A stretch of 50,038 bases of DNA. It comes from Oxalobacteraceae bacterium. GTDB taxonomy: Bacteria; Pseudomonadota; Gammaproteobacteria; Burkholderiales; Burkholderiaceae_D. Positions 23,230 to 31,900 of the stretch are shown one piece after another. The position numbers and the translations under genes were made by a program. The notes below the pieces were generated by a model that saw only the letters and a list, made by a program, of their open reading frames with translations, was not told where the DNA came from and made no database searches. Numbering within the stretch: the first letter of the stretch is position 1; every line of letters starts with the position of its first letter. Where the stretch lies: contig JABTBR010000053.1 of the NCBI GenBank assembly GCA_013284265.1, forward strand, positions 1 through 50,038, given 5' to 3'.

Positions 23230-25728
23230 ATGTCCGCCATTCCAGAAGAGAATCCAGTCCCGGTCAAAACCGAAGAGTACGGCGCATCGTCGATCCAGAT
23301 CCTGGAAGGTCTGGAAGCCGTGCGCAAACGTCCCGGCATGTATATCGGCGACACCTCGGACGGTACCGGCTTGCACCATCTGGTGTTCGAAGTGCTGGAC
23401 AACTCGATCGATGAATCGCTGGCCGGGCACTGCACCGAAATCCACGTGACCATCCACTCGGACAATTCGATTTCGATCACCGACAACGGCCGTGGTGTTC
23501 CGACCGGCCTGAAGATGGACGACAAGCACGACCCGAAACGTTCGGCGGCCGAAATCGTCATGACCGAGCTGCACGCCGGCGGCAAGTTCGACCAGAACTC
23601 CTACAAGGTATCGGGCGGCCTGCACGGCGTGGGTGTCTCTTGCGTCAATGGCCTGTCGAAACTGCTCAAGCTGACCATCCGCCGCGACGGCAAAGTGCAC
23701 TACATGGAATTTGTCCGTGGCGTGCCGCAGAACCGCGAAATCGTCATGGTGGGCGACATCGCCACCTCCCCGATCAAGGTCATCGGCGACACCGACAAGC
23801 GCGGCACCGACGTGCACTTCTGGGCCGACGAGGAAATCTTCACCCACGTCGAATTCCACTACGAGATCCTGGCCAAGCGTATCCGCGAGCTGTCCTTCCT
23901 GAACAATGGCGTCAACATCAAGCTGACCGACCAGCGCAACGGCAAGGAAGAGATTTTCGCCTTCGAAGGCGGCACCCGCGGCTTCGTCGAATACATCAAC
24001 AAAGCCAAGACCGTGCTGCACCCGACCGTGTTCCAGGCGACCGGCGAGCGCCTGTCCGACCAGGGCACCAACATCTCGGTGGACGTCTCCATGCAATGGA
24101 ACGACGCCTACAACGAGCAGGTGCTGTGCTTCACCAATAACATCCCGCAGCGCGACGGCGGCACCCACCTGACCGGCCTGCGCGCCGCGATGACCCGCGT
24201 CATCAACAAATACATCGACGAGCAGGAATTCGCCAAGAAGGCCAAGGTCGAAATCACCGGCGACGACATGCGCGAAGGCCTGACCTGTGTGCTGTCGGTC
24301 AAAGTGCCGGAGCCGAAGTTCTCCTCGCAGACCAAGGACAAGCTGGTCTCGTCCGAAGTGCGCGGTCCGGTGGAAGAAATCGTCGCCAAGACCCTGTCGG
24401 ACTATCTGCAGGAAAAACCGAACGACGCCAAGATCATCTGCGGCAAGATCGTCGAAGCGGCGCGTGCCCGTGAAGCGGCCCGCAAGGCGCGCGACCTGAC
24501 CCGCCGCAAAGGCGTGATGGACGGCCTGGGCCTGTCGGCCAAGCTGGCCGACTGCCAGGAAAAAGATCCCGCCCTGTGCGAACTGTACATCGTCGAGGGT
24601 GACTCCGCGGGCGGCTCCGCCAAGCAGGGCCGCGACCGCAAGTTCCAGGCGATTTTGCCGCTGCGCGGTAAGGTGCTGAACGTGGAGAAGGCGCGCTTCG
24701 AGAAGATGCTGTCGTCGGAGCAGATCACCACCCTGATCGCCACCTTGGGCACCTCGATCGGCCCGGACGAATTCAACGTCGAAAAACTGCGCTACCACCG
24801 CATCATCATCATGACCGATGCGGACGTCGACGGCGCCCACATCCGCACCCTGCTGCTGACGCTGTTCTACCGCCAGATGCCGCAGCTGGTCGAGCGTGGC
24901 CACATCTACATCGCCCAGCCGCCGCTGTACAAGGTCAAGGCCGGCCGCGACGAGCGCTATCTGAAGGACGATCTGGAAGAAGCGAGCTACATGATGACGG
25001 TGGCGCTGAACACCGCCGTGCTGGTGCCGCGCGACGGCGCCGATCCTATCGTCGGCGAACCGCTGGCCGAACTGGTACGCCAGTTCAACCTGGCCAACGC
25101 CATCATGACCCGCCTGACCCGCGTGATCGACCGCGCCGCGCTGACCGCCATCATGACCGGCGTCACGCTGAACCTGAGCTCGATCGAGCAGGCCGAGGCT
25201 TCGGCCAAGGCGCTGGGCGACAATATCAATGACCTCAGCGTCAAAGTCAGCGTGCGCTCGGACGAACTGTCCGAGAAGCATATGCTGTGGATCGAGCGCA
25301 TGCACCACGGTAACGTCAAAGTCAGCTCCATCGACGCCGACTTCGTCCAGGGCGCCGACTACAACATGCTGGCCGCCGCCGCCGCCACCTTCACCGGCCT
25401 GATCGGCGAAGGCGCCGTCGTCAGCCGCGGCGAAGGCGAGCGCACCAAGGAATCGGCCGTGGTCGACTTCCACCACGCCATGCAGTGGCTGCGCGACGAA
25501 GCCGAACGCGTCGTCTCCAAGCAGCGCTACAAAGGTCTGGGCGAGATGAATCCGGACCAGCTGTGGGAAACCACGATGGATCCGAAAGTGCGCCGCTTGC
25601 TGAAGGTGCAGATCGAGGACGCGATTGCGGCCGACCAGATCTTCACCACCCTGATGGGCGATGATGTGGAACCGCGCCGGGCGTTTATTGAGAATAATGC
25701 GCTGCGGGCGGGGAATATCGACGTGTAA
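23230..25728 (+). CDS. gyrB: DNA gyrase subunit B
   Basis: An 832-residue ATPase subunit of DNA gyrase, which introduces negative supercoils. The GHKL ATPase domain begins GASSIQILEGLEAVRKRPGM and includes SITDNGRGVP and GGLHGVGVSCVN. The TOPRIM domain has EGDSAGGSAKQGRDR and DADVDGAHIRTLLL. A roughly 170-residue insert before YKGLGEMNPDQLWETTMDP is usual for proteobacterial GyrB. The ATG at 23230 is chosen because the family starts near EEYGASSIQ; the frame is open upstream into dnaN. An intrinsic terminator lies 47 bases after the stop. Confidence 0.98.
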   Translation: MSAIPEENPVPVKTEEYGASSIQILEGLEAVRKRPGMYIGDTSDGTGLHHLVFEVLDNSIDESLAGHCTEIHVTIHSDNSISITDNGRGVPTGLKMDDKHDPKRSAAEIVMTELHAGGKFDQNSYKVSGGLHGVGVSCVNGLSKLLKLTIRRDGKVHYMEFVRGVPQNREIVMVGDIATSPIKVIGDTDKRGTDVHFWADEEIFTHVEFHYEILAKRIRELSFLNNGVNIKLTDQRNGKEEIFAFEGGTRGFVEYINKAKTVLHPTVFQATGERLSDQGTNISVDVSMQWNDAYNEQVLCFTNNIPQRDGGTHLTGLRAAMTRVINKYIDEQEFAKKAKVEITGDDMREGLTCVLSVKVPEPKFSSQTKDKLVSSEVRGPVEEIVAKTLSDYLQEKPNDAKIICGKIVEAARAREAARKARDLTRRKGVMDGLGLSAKLADCQEKDPALCELYIVEGDSAGGSAKQGRDRKFQAILPLRGKVLNVEKARFEKMLSSEQITTLIATLGTSIGPDEFNVEKLRYHRIIIMTDADVDGAHIRTLLLTLFYRQMPQLVERGHIYIAQPPLYKVKAGRDERYLKDDLEEASYMMTVALNTAVLVPRDGADPIVGEPLAELVRQFNLANAIMTRLTRVIDRAALTAIMTGVTLNLSSIEQAEASAKALGDNINDLSVKVSVRSDELSEKHMLWIERMHHGNVKVSSIDADFVQGADYNMLAAAAATFTGLIGEGAVVSRGEGERTKESAVVDFHHAMQWLRDEAERVVSKQRYKGLGEMNPDQLWETTMDPKVRRLLKVQIEDAIAADQIFTTLMGDDVEPRRAFIENNALRAGNIDV

Positions 25729-25775
25729 GTTGCTGATCAACCCGGTCATCGGAAACGATGCCGAGATAAAGAAAA

Positions 25776-25805
25776 AGCCAATCTTGAAAGAGATTGGCTT
25801 TTTTT
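25776..25805 (+). terminator. Intrinsic terminator of gyrB
   Basis: AGCCAATCT-TGAAAG-AGATTGGCT forms a 9-base stem with a 6-base loop followed by seven T. An A-run precedes it, so it could also act on the minus strand. Confidence 0.9.
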
Positions 25806-26125
25806 ATGGCGACAACGCCGGCCAGGAAAGTCAATTCACCCCGCTCCCAAAACCGGCTATCAAATTGGCTTTCCTCCAAAGTAACCTTTTTACCATGGCG
25901 CCGCAACCATGTAACCTCCGCAATGAGACCTCTGGTCGGAGGTGGGGGCATGACCGGCCAGCCGTCGTTGTATTCGAGAGGGGGATGGGCACTGTTCATA
26001 CATACAGTCTATCAGCCGCCAGGAATGTCGTTAAAATTTCGATGCTTCAATGCTACGGGTAGAACAAGCCGAAGTTAATGCGCTAAACTGGTTGCATTGA
26101 TCGAAGTTGAGCAATGGAGGTACAG
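25806..26125. other. Spacer between gyrB terminator and the PIN toxin-antitoxin genes
   Basis: About 320 bases with less GC than the surroundings. A minus-strand open frame starting at ATG 25999 (MNSAHPPLEYNDGWPVMPPP, then AEVTWLRRHGKKVTLEESQF) runs through the terminator into the gyrB 3' end. It is not recognisable and ends with translated terminator sequence, so it is either a relic fragment or chance. The promoter of the toxin-antitoxin pair should lie at the right end, close to 26090. Confidence 0.3.
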
Positions 26126-26320
26126 ATGAACCAAATAGTCAGGGAAGGCGCGACCGGCGAACCGGTCGAAGCGGTTCAGCGGCCAGAAGAAGCTCTGGCA
26201 CAGGCTCGCGCGCGCCGCCTGGCCGCGCTGAAAGCCGCCGAGGGCATGTGGAAGGACCGCACGGACATTCCTCTGGACGGCGTTAAGGCCCAGGAGCAAC
26301 TGAGGGCTGAATGGCACTGA
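26126..26320 (+). CDS. Antitoxin of a PIN-domain (VapBC-like) pair
   Basis: A 64-residue protein. Its C-terminal half, GMWKDRTDIPLDG followed by KAQEQLRAEW, is the pattern seen in antitoxins encoded directly before PIN toxins; this segment normally wraps into the toxin's active-site groove. The N-terminal half is an Ala/Glu/Arg helix (EEALAQARARRLAALKAAE). The ATG at 26126 follows GGAGGTACAG. The stop overlaps the toxin start by 10 bases, a typical coupled arrangement. Because the toxin gene is interrupted, the antitoxin may now be unopposed. Confidence 0.75.
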   Translation: MNQIVREGATGEPVEAVQRPEEALAQARARRLAALKAAEGMWKDRTDIPLDGVKAQEQLRAEWH

Positions 26321-26778
26321 TCCTGTTCGACACCAACATCTTCATCGACATGCTCGGTGGCTGCAAACAGGCGACCATCGAGCTTTCCAGCTATGACTTC
26401 CCCGCCATCAGCGCCGTGACGTACATGGAGTTGCGCGCCGGCCAGATGCTGCGTCCACACGAATAACCGATTTTGGATGTGCTACTGGCTGAGTTTGAGG
26501 TTATTCAGATTGATCAGATGGTCATGGAGCGCGCGATCGAGATCCGCGGTACGAGCCTTGTCACCGGCCCGAAGGTAAAGCTCCCCGACGCGATCATCGG
26601 TGCAACCGCCGCAGCTTATCGTATGCCCATCGTTACCCGCAACCCGAAGGACTTTCAGTGGGAAGGCATAGACGTGCATGTCCCGTACGACTACGACTCG
26701 ACAACCGGGGCAGTCATGAACGTGCGTCCTTCCTTCACCGCGTTCAAACCTAAGCCGACACTGACCCGCATTGGGTAG
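26311..26778 (+). pseudogene. PIN-domain toxin interrupted by one in-frame TAA
   Basis: From ATG 26311 the frame reads MALILFDTNIFIDML (first catalytic Asp), continues to SAVTYMELRAGQML (conserved Glu) and stops at TAA 26464-26466 after RPHE. The same frame resumes without a shift: PILDVLLAEFEVIQID, then KVKLPDAIIGATAAAYRMPI (catalytic Asp) and VTRNPKDFQWEGIDV, to the stop at 26778. Joined, it is a full PIN ribonuclease of about 154 residues. A single base change (for example CAA to TAA) explains the break. A TTG at 26473 could start the second part, but the four-acid active site is split. A sequencing error or stop read-through is the alternative. Confidence 0.82.
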
Positions 26779-27035
26779 GCTCGGGCGGCTGCGGCATCGA
26801 CCAACTGCCCCAACGCTTCCCGACGCTTCTTGTTTTCTGCGCGCACAGCCGCCTCGTAAGCCTCCGCATCGTGAGGGATTCCCAACTGCGTCTTCATTTC
26901 GAGCAGCGGTTGCGGTAAAGAGGCCGGTGTACGCTGCCGCCAAGTTTGACGTACGGCAACAACGCGTATTGCCATGAGCCTACAGTCGATCCAGCACTCG
27001 ACTACAAGCTCATCAACCAATTTCGCGGAGGCGGC

Positions 27036-27389
27036 ATGAACATGGCTCAGGAAGAAGCAGATCTCAAGGAAATGATCCGGTCCCTTTACCGCTTCGCCAA
27101 TATACTTCCCGTGTGGGATGGCGAGGTAAACGATGACGTAGCTGCTGTTTTCGGGACGATAATCGCCGAAACCAAGAAGTGCTCGCAAGCGTTTGGCTGG
27201 GTGCCCAAGCCGCCGGGCGGACGCGCTTCCGTCTCCTGGCTCGTCCAACAACTTGGCCGGGGAGTCTTCAACTCGTATCATAAGCGCCTGTCGTTCACCT
27301 GCGCACGCGCTGTAATTTACAAGTGGAAGTCGGCATTGGAAATGGCCTCGCTTGGCGTCGCGATGAGAAAGTTACCGAAATGGGCATGA
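27036..27389 (+). CDS. Unknown 117-residue protein, coupled to the next gene
   Basis: I do not recognise this protein. It has no signal peptide. Recognisable stretches are EEADLKEMIRSLYRFANILP, a helical VNDDVAAVFGTIIAETKKCS, and GWVPKPPGGRASVSWLVQQL. The start ATG at 27036 has GGAGG four bases upstream, and a second ATG two codons later would give better spacing. The stop overlaps the next start as ATGA, which supports both genes being real. The 257 bases upstream, after the broken PIN gene, hold no clear gene; a minus-strand frame there (KKRREALGQLVDAAAARAYP) may be a relic. A cytoplasmic partner of the secreted neighbour is possible. Confidence 0.55.
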   Translation: MNMAQEEADLKEMIRSLYRFANILPVWDGEVNDDVAAVFGTIIAETKKCSQAFGWVPKPPGGRASVSWLVQQLGRGVFNSYHKRLSFTCARAVIYKWKSALEMASLGVAMRKLPKWA

Positions 27390-27988
27390 AAGCACTTTTT
27401 ATCGGCTTGGTGCTGGCCGCCGCGCAGTGGCAAACGTGTGCGGCCCGCGAGGTGACTCCCGAGACATCCGCCTGGCCAGAAGCCAAACCTTGCGCTACAT
27501 GCGTCACTATCCAATTTGGCGCTCTGGAAATGCGGCTCCCCATCGCCTTGATCGGCAAGATTTTCATCTCGGGTAGCGAAGCATCCACCTTACACTTGCT
27601 TCCCGCTGGCGCTACCGATGGCAGGGACAGCGTACTATTCCTCTCCGCCACGCGTGCCGCATATGTCGGCAAATACCATGCACTGGGACTGGCTTCCGCA
27701 GATTCAATCAGTGCAGAGGCCTTCTTCGATCTACTGGGTCGGCCAGCGCCACCGGGCAGTGGCATTGAAAAGATCAGAAAAATAGAAAGCGTCAGCACTG
27801 CCGAACGCTATGTCAAAACTTCAACCGGCCGGGTACACGCGTATTGGATTCAAGCCGCGCCGGGCAACTCGCAGTACCTTCATTTTGTCATTGACGGAGC
27901 CGACACTGTCTATACGGTGGCTGGCGCAATCACACCTCAACTTTACCTCGCTATCCTGACAGGCTTGGCCATTCGGGCCGAGCCTTAG
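27386..27988 (+). CDS. Unknown exported protein, 200 residues
   Basis: Residues 1-20 look like a signal peptide (MKALFIGLVLAAAQWQTCA, cleaved near AREV). The mature part has a CATC pair (PCATCVTIQFGALEMRLP), probably a disulfide, and mixed alpha/beta character (SAEAFFDLLGRPAPPGSGIE, then LHFVIDGADTVYTVAGAI). I know no family for it. The ATG at 27386 overlaps the upstream stop; an ATG two codons earlier is also in frame. It converges on another exported unknown with two bases between stops. Lower GC and irregular codon use than the core genes nearby suggest acquired DNA. An immunity-like or envelope role would be a guess. Confidence 0.7.
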   Translation: MKALFIGLVLAAAQWQTCAAREVTPETSAWPEAKPCATCVTIQFGALEMRLPIALIGKIFISGSEASTLHLLPAGATDGRDSVLFLSATRAAYVGKYHALGLASADSISAEAFFDLLGRPAPPGSGIEKIRKIESVSTAERYVKTSTGRVHAYWIQAAPGNSQYLHFVIDGADTVYTVAGAITPQLYLAILTGLAIRAEP

Positions 27989-27990
27989 CT

Positions 27991-28674
27991 TCAGCACGAC
28001 TCGCGATGGGCACCAGGCGTCCCGCGGCAACGCAGTTTTCGGTAGGCTGCGTTGATTTCGTCCGCAGTGGCATCGCTCACTTCCCGGGTGCCGGACTTGT
28101 TCAAGCCCTGCGGCTTGCCATCCCGCCGCGATACGAATGCCGCGGGCAGCGCTCTGGCATTCGGCACGCTCTCGCAATACTGCTTGCCGTTGCTGTTGCG
28201 TGTAAAGCAGGTCGTCTCGCTGCCGCTGGCCGCCATGCGCAACTTCCGGTCCCCCAAACGAGTCGGACCATTCGCCTTGAGGCTGGCCGGCACCGGCGTC
28301 CGCATATTGCTCACTTCGCCGCACGACTCCGTGTCGTCGAAATAGTGGACGCTGTCGTTGTTTTGGCATGCATAGGCGGACAGATAATAAAACCTGGGGG
28401 CGTTCGCCGGCTGGGTCAGGTCCTCGATCCAGCCGCCCACGATGCTGCTGTAGGAATTGGGGTTTTCAGCGGGCGCCTCGGCACCGCACCACGCCGTCAC
28501 ATCCTGTTTCCAGCCACTGACCATGCTGCTGCACGCGGCGTACAGCGCTGCGCCAGTCTGGTAGTTGCCCACCCATTTAAAGTGGGTGTCGCCAACCGCC
28601 GCGACAAAATCCGCTCTTGCGTCCAAGGTACACAGTAGTCCAAGTCCAATGAAACATGCACGCCAATTAATCAT
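27991..28674 (-). CDS. Unknown exported cysteine-containing protein, 227 residues
   Basis: It begins with a signal peptide (MINWRACFIGLGLLCTLDA, cleaved at ARA-DF). The mature protein holds eight cysteines, including CSSMVSGWKQDVTAWC, YACQNNDSVHYFDDTESC and the C-terminal LRCRGTPGAHRESC, so several disulfides in the periplasm or outside are likely. I recognise no domain. The ATG at 28674 is preferred because the signal peptide then has the usual length; the frame is open 12 codons further. No good ribosome site is visible. It is transcribed away from the CheB-CheR kinase gene across a 246-base divergent spacer. Confidence 0.7.
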   Translation of the reverse strand: MINWRACFIGLGLLCTLDARADFVAAVGDTHFKWVGNYQTGAALYAACSSMVSGWKQDVTAWCGAEAPAENPNSYSSIVGGWIEDLTQPANAPRFYYLSAYACQNNDSVHYFDDTESCGEVSNMRTPVPASLKANGPTRLGDRKLRMAASGSETTCFTRNSNGKQYCESVPNARALPAAFVSRRDGKPQGLNKSGTREVSDATADEINAAYRKLRCRGTPGAHRESC

Positions 28675-28920
28675 GAATGACTTACGCCCGAGGGTTAGAA
28701 AAAGTTGCAAAAGCGCCCTGGGAATGTTGGCGTTTCGACAGGCCAGAAGTGTAACAGATGTTGTTGCTTAGGAATCTATTGAATAATCACAAAGGTCTCG
28801 ATAAGACCCAGGCTGGCGGCGCGGGAGGGTGTGGCCACGCCACCGCCCGCTCGGATATCTCCGCCAATCAGTTGCTTCTGGCGTAAAATTGATCGTCCTG
28901 CAAAAATTCCCGTCTCTCCC

Positions 28921-31900
28921 ATGAAAAAGACCCCGCCGGTGCCAAGTTCGCCCTATTTGCCGACCCTGCCCAGCGTGCAGAAATTCCCTATCGTCGGCGT
29001 GGGAGCGTCGGCCGGGGGCTTGCAGGCGCTGAAGACTTTCTTTGCGAACCTGCCATCCGATCCCGGCATGGCCTTCGTGGTGGTGATGCATTTGTCGCCC
29101 ACCCACGCAAGCAATGCCAGCGCGATCCTGCAGCGCGAGACGGCGCTGCCGGTCACCGAGGTGCTCAAGCCGGTCCATATCGAAAAAAATACCGTCTACG
29201 TCATCTCGCCGAACAAGCATCTGGAAATGGTCGACGGCTATCTGCGCGTGCTCGACCGCAAGCCCGGTCACGGCCAGCCGGTGGCGATCGACCAGTTCTT
29301 CCGCACGCTGGCCAATGCCCACGGCGACCGCGCGATCGGCATCATCCTGTCGGGCACCGGTTCGGATGGCGCCAACAGCCTGTCGCTGCTGAAGGACCAG
29401 GGCGGCGTGGTGATCGTGCAGGACCCCGAGCAGGCCGAATACAGCGGCATGCCGCATGCGGCCATCGAAACCGGGCAGGTGGACTTTGTGCTGCCGGTCG
29501 AGGCGATACCGCGCAAGCTCAATGACCTGTGGCGCAATGCCCAGCAGATCCGGCTGCCGCTCGATACCGACTCCGATACCTTGATCGGCGACCTGGCCAG
29601 CTCCAGCGCCAGCCAGGGGGCGGAAGAGGCGCTGCGCGACATCCTGAACCTGCTGCGCAGCCGTACCGGCCACGACTTCTACAAATACAAGCGCGCCACC
29701 GTGCTGCGCCGGTTGGAACGGCGCCTGCAAGTGCGCGAAGTGCCGAACCTGCAGGCCTACCGCGATCTGCTCAAGGAAGATCCGGCCGAAAGCCACGCGC
29801 TGCTGGGCGATCTGCTGATCGGCGTCACCCAGTTCTTCCGCGACCGCGAAGCCTTCGAGGTACTCGAACGCGACATCATCCCGGCGCTGTTCGCCGACAA
29901 GAGCAGCACCGACCAGCTGCGAGTCTGGACGGCGGCCTGCTCCACCGGCGAGGAAACCTATTCGCTGGCGATCCTGCTGGCCGAATACGCCAGCCGCCTG
30001 GCGGCGCCGCCGGAGCTGCAGATCTTCGGTTCCGACATCGACGACCGCGCCATCACCCAGGCGCGCGCGGGACTGTATCCGCAATCGATCGCCGATGAAA
30101 TCACCCCGGCGCGCCTGGCCGAATACTTCAACAAGGAAGACTCGCACTTCCGCATCAAGAAGACCCTGCGCGACAACATCCTGTTCGCCAGCCACAATCT
30201 GCTGCGCGACCCGCCCTTCTCCAAGCTCGACCTGATCAGCTGCCGCAATGTGCTGATCTACCTGAACCGCGATACCCATGCGCAGGTGCTGGAGATGTTC
30301 CACTTCGCCCTGAATCCCAACGGCTATCTCTTCCTGGGCAGCTCGGAATCGGCCGACACGGTGGCCGAATTCTTCGTCCCGGTCGACAAGAAGAACCGCA
30401 TTTACCGCGCCAAGCCGGTCTCGCGCCTGACCCGCACGCCGATCTCGATGTCGGTCGAGCCGGCGATGCGCGCGGCCACCCATGATGTGCTGCCGGTCGC
30501 CGACAAGCACAAGCTGTCGTTCTCGAGCATCCACCAGCGTGTACTGGCCGAATCGGCGCCGCCCAGCGTGCTGGTCGACGTCAAGTCGGACATCGTGCAT
30601 ATGTCGGAAGGCACCAGCGAGTTCCTGCGCCATATCGCCGGCGAACCGTCGCGCAATCTGATCGCGCTGGTGGAACCGGAATTGCGGCTGGAACTGCGTA
30701 CCGCCCTGTTCCGCGCCACCCAGACCGGCAAGAGCGTGGAGACGCGCCGCATCCGCATGGAGCGCGGCGGGCGCCTGTTCTTCGTCAATATCACCGCGCG
30801 CCCCTTCTTCGACGCCAACAGCTCCAGCGACTTCGTGCTGGTCATCTTCCATCAGGTCGAGCAGACCACCGACGAGATGGTGCCGAACTCCGAAGGAGTG
30901 GCGCAGGACGCCATCCTGTCCGGACTGGAGGAAGACCTGCAGCGCACCAAGGCCCAGTTACAGGACACGATCGAACATTCCGAAACCTCCAACGAGGAGC
31001 TGAAGGCGTCCAACGAGGAACTGCAGGCCATCAACGAGGAACTGCGCTCGGCCACCGAGGAGCTGGAAACGAGCAAGGAAGAGCTGCAGTCGGTGAACGA
31101 GGAACTGGTGACCGTCAACCACGAGCTGAAAAACAAGATCGAGGAAACCAGCAAGGTCAATGACGACTTGCAGAATCTGATCGCCTCGACCGATTTCGCC
31201 ACCGTGTTCGTCGACCGCGGCATGCGCATCAAGCGCTACACGCCGCGCACGGCCGACCTGTTCAACATCATTCCCGGCGACGTGGGCCGCTCGCTGCACG
31301 ACATCACCCACAAGCTCGATTATCCGGAACTGGCCAACGATGCGCTGACCTCCTTCGAAACGCTGCGCGCGGTCGAGCGCGAAGTGCTCAGCGAGGACGG
31401 ACGCTGGTTCATCGCCCGCCTGCTGCCCTACCGCACCGTGCATGACCGCATCGATGGCGCGGTGCTGACCTTCATCGACATCACCAAGCGCCGCCATGCG
31501 GAAGAAAAAATGCGCGCCAGCGAAGAGCGCATGCGCCTGGTGGCCGACAGCACCAAGGATTACGCAATCATCACCACCAACCGCGAAGGCCTGATCACCA
31601 GCTTCAACAGTGGTGCCGAACGCATGTTCGGCTATACCGAGGATGAACTGCTGGGCAAGCCGGACGACATCATCTTCACGCCGGAAGACCGCGAGCTGGG
31701 CGTGCCGCAGGACGAAAAACAGCGGGCACGCGAAGATGGCCGGGCCGAGGACGAACGCTGGCATCTGCGCAAGGATGGCAGCCGCTTCTACTGCAGCGGC
31801 GTGATGACGCCGCTGGCCGATGGCGAGTTCTATGGCTATGCCAAGATCGGACGCGACCTGACCGGCCGGCTGGAACAGGAAAAGCAGCGCGCCGAACAAC

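Noticed and set aside
23176..25749. Long minus-strand open frame opposite gyrB
   Set aside because: The plus-strand GyrB is certain; the antisense protein is His/Gly/Val-rich with no recognisable fold.
25685..25999. A 104-residue minus-strand frame over the gyrB terminator
   Set aside because: It ends in translated terminator and gyrB sequence and matches nothing; at most a relic.
26691..27281. Minus-strand frame across the end of the PIN gene and the next gene
   Set aside because: The plus-strand PIN gene and the coupled gene are better supported; only a short part (KKRREALGQLVDA) looks protein-like.
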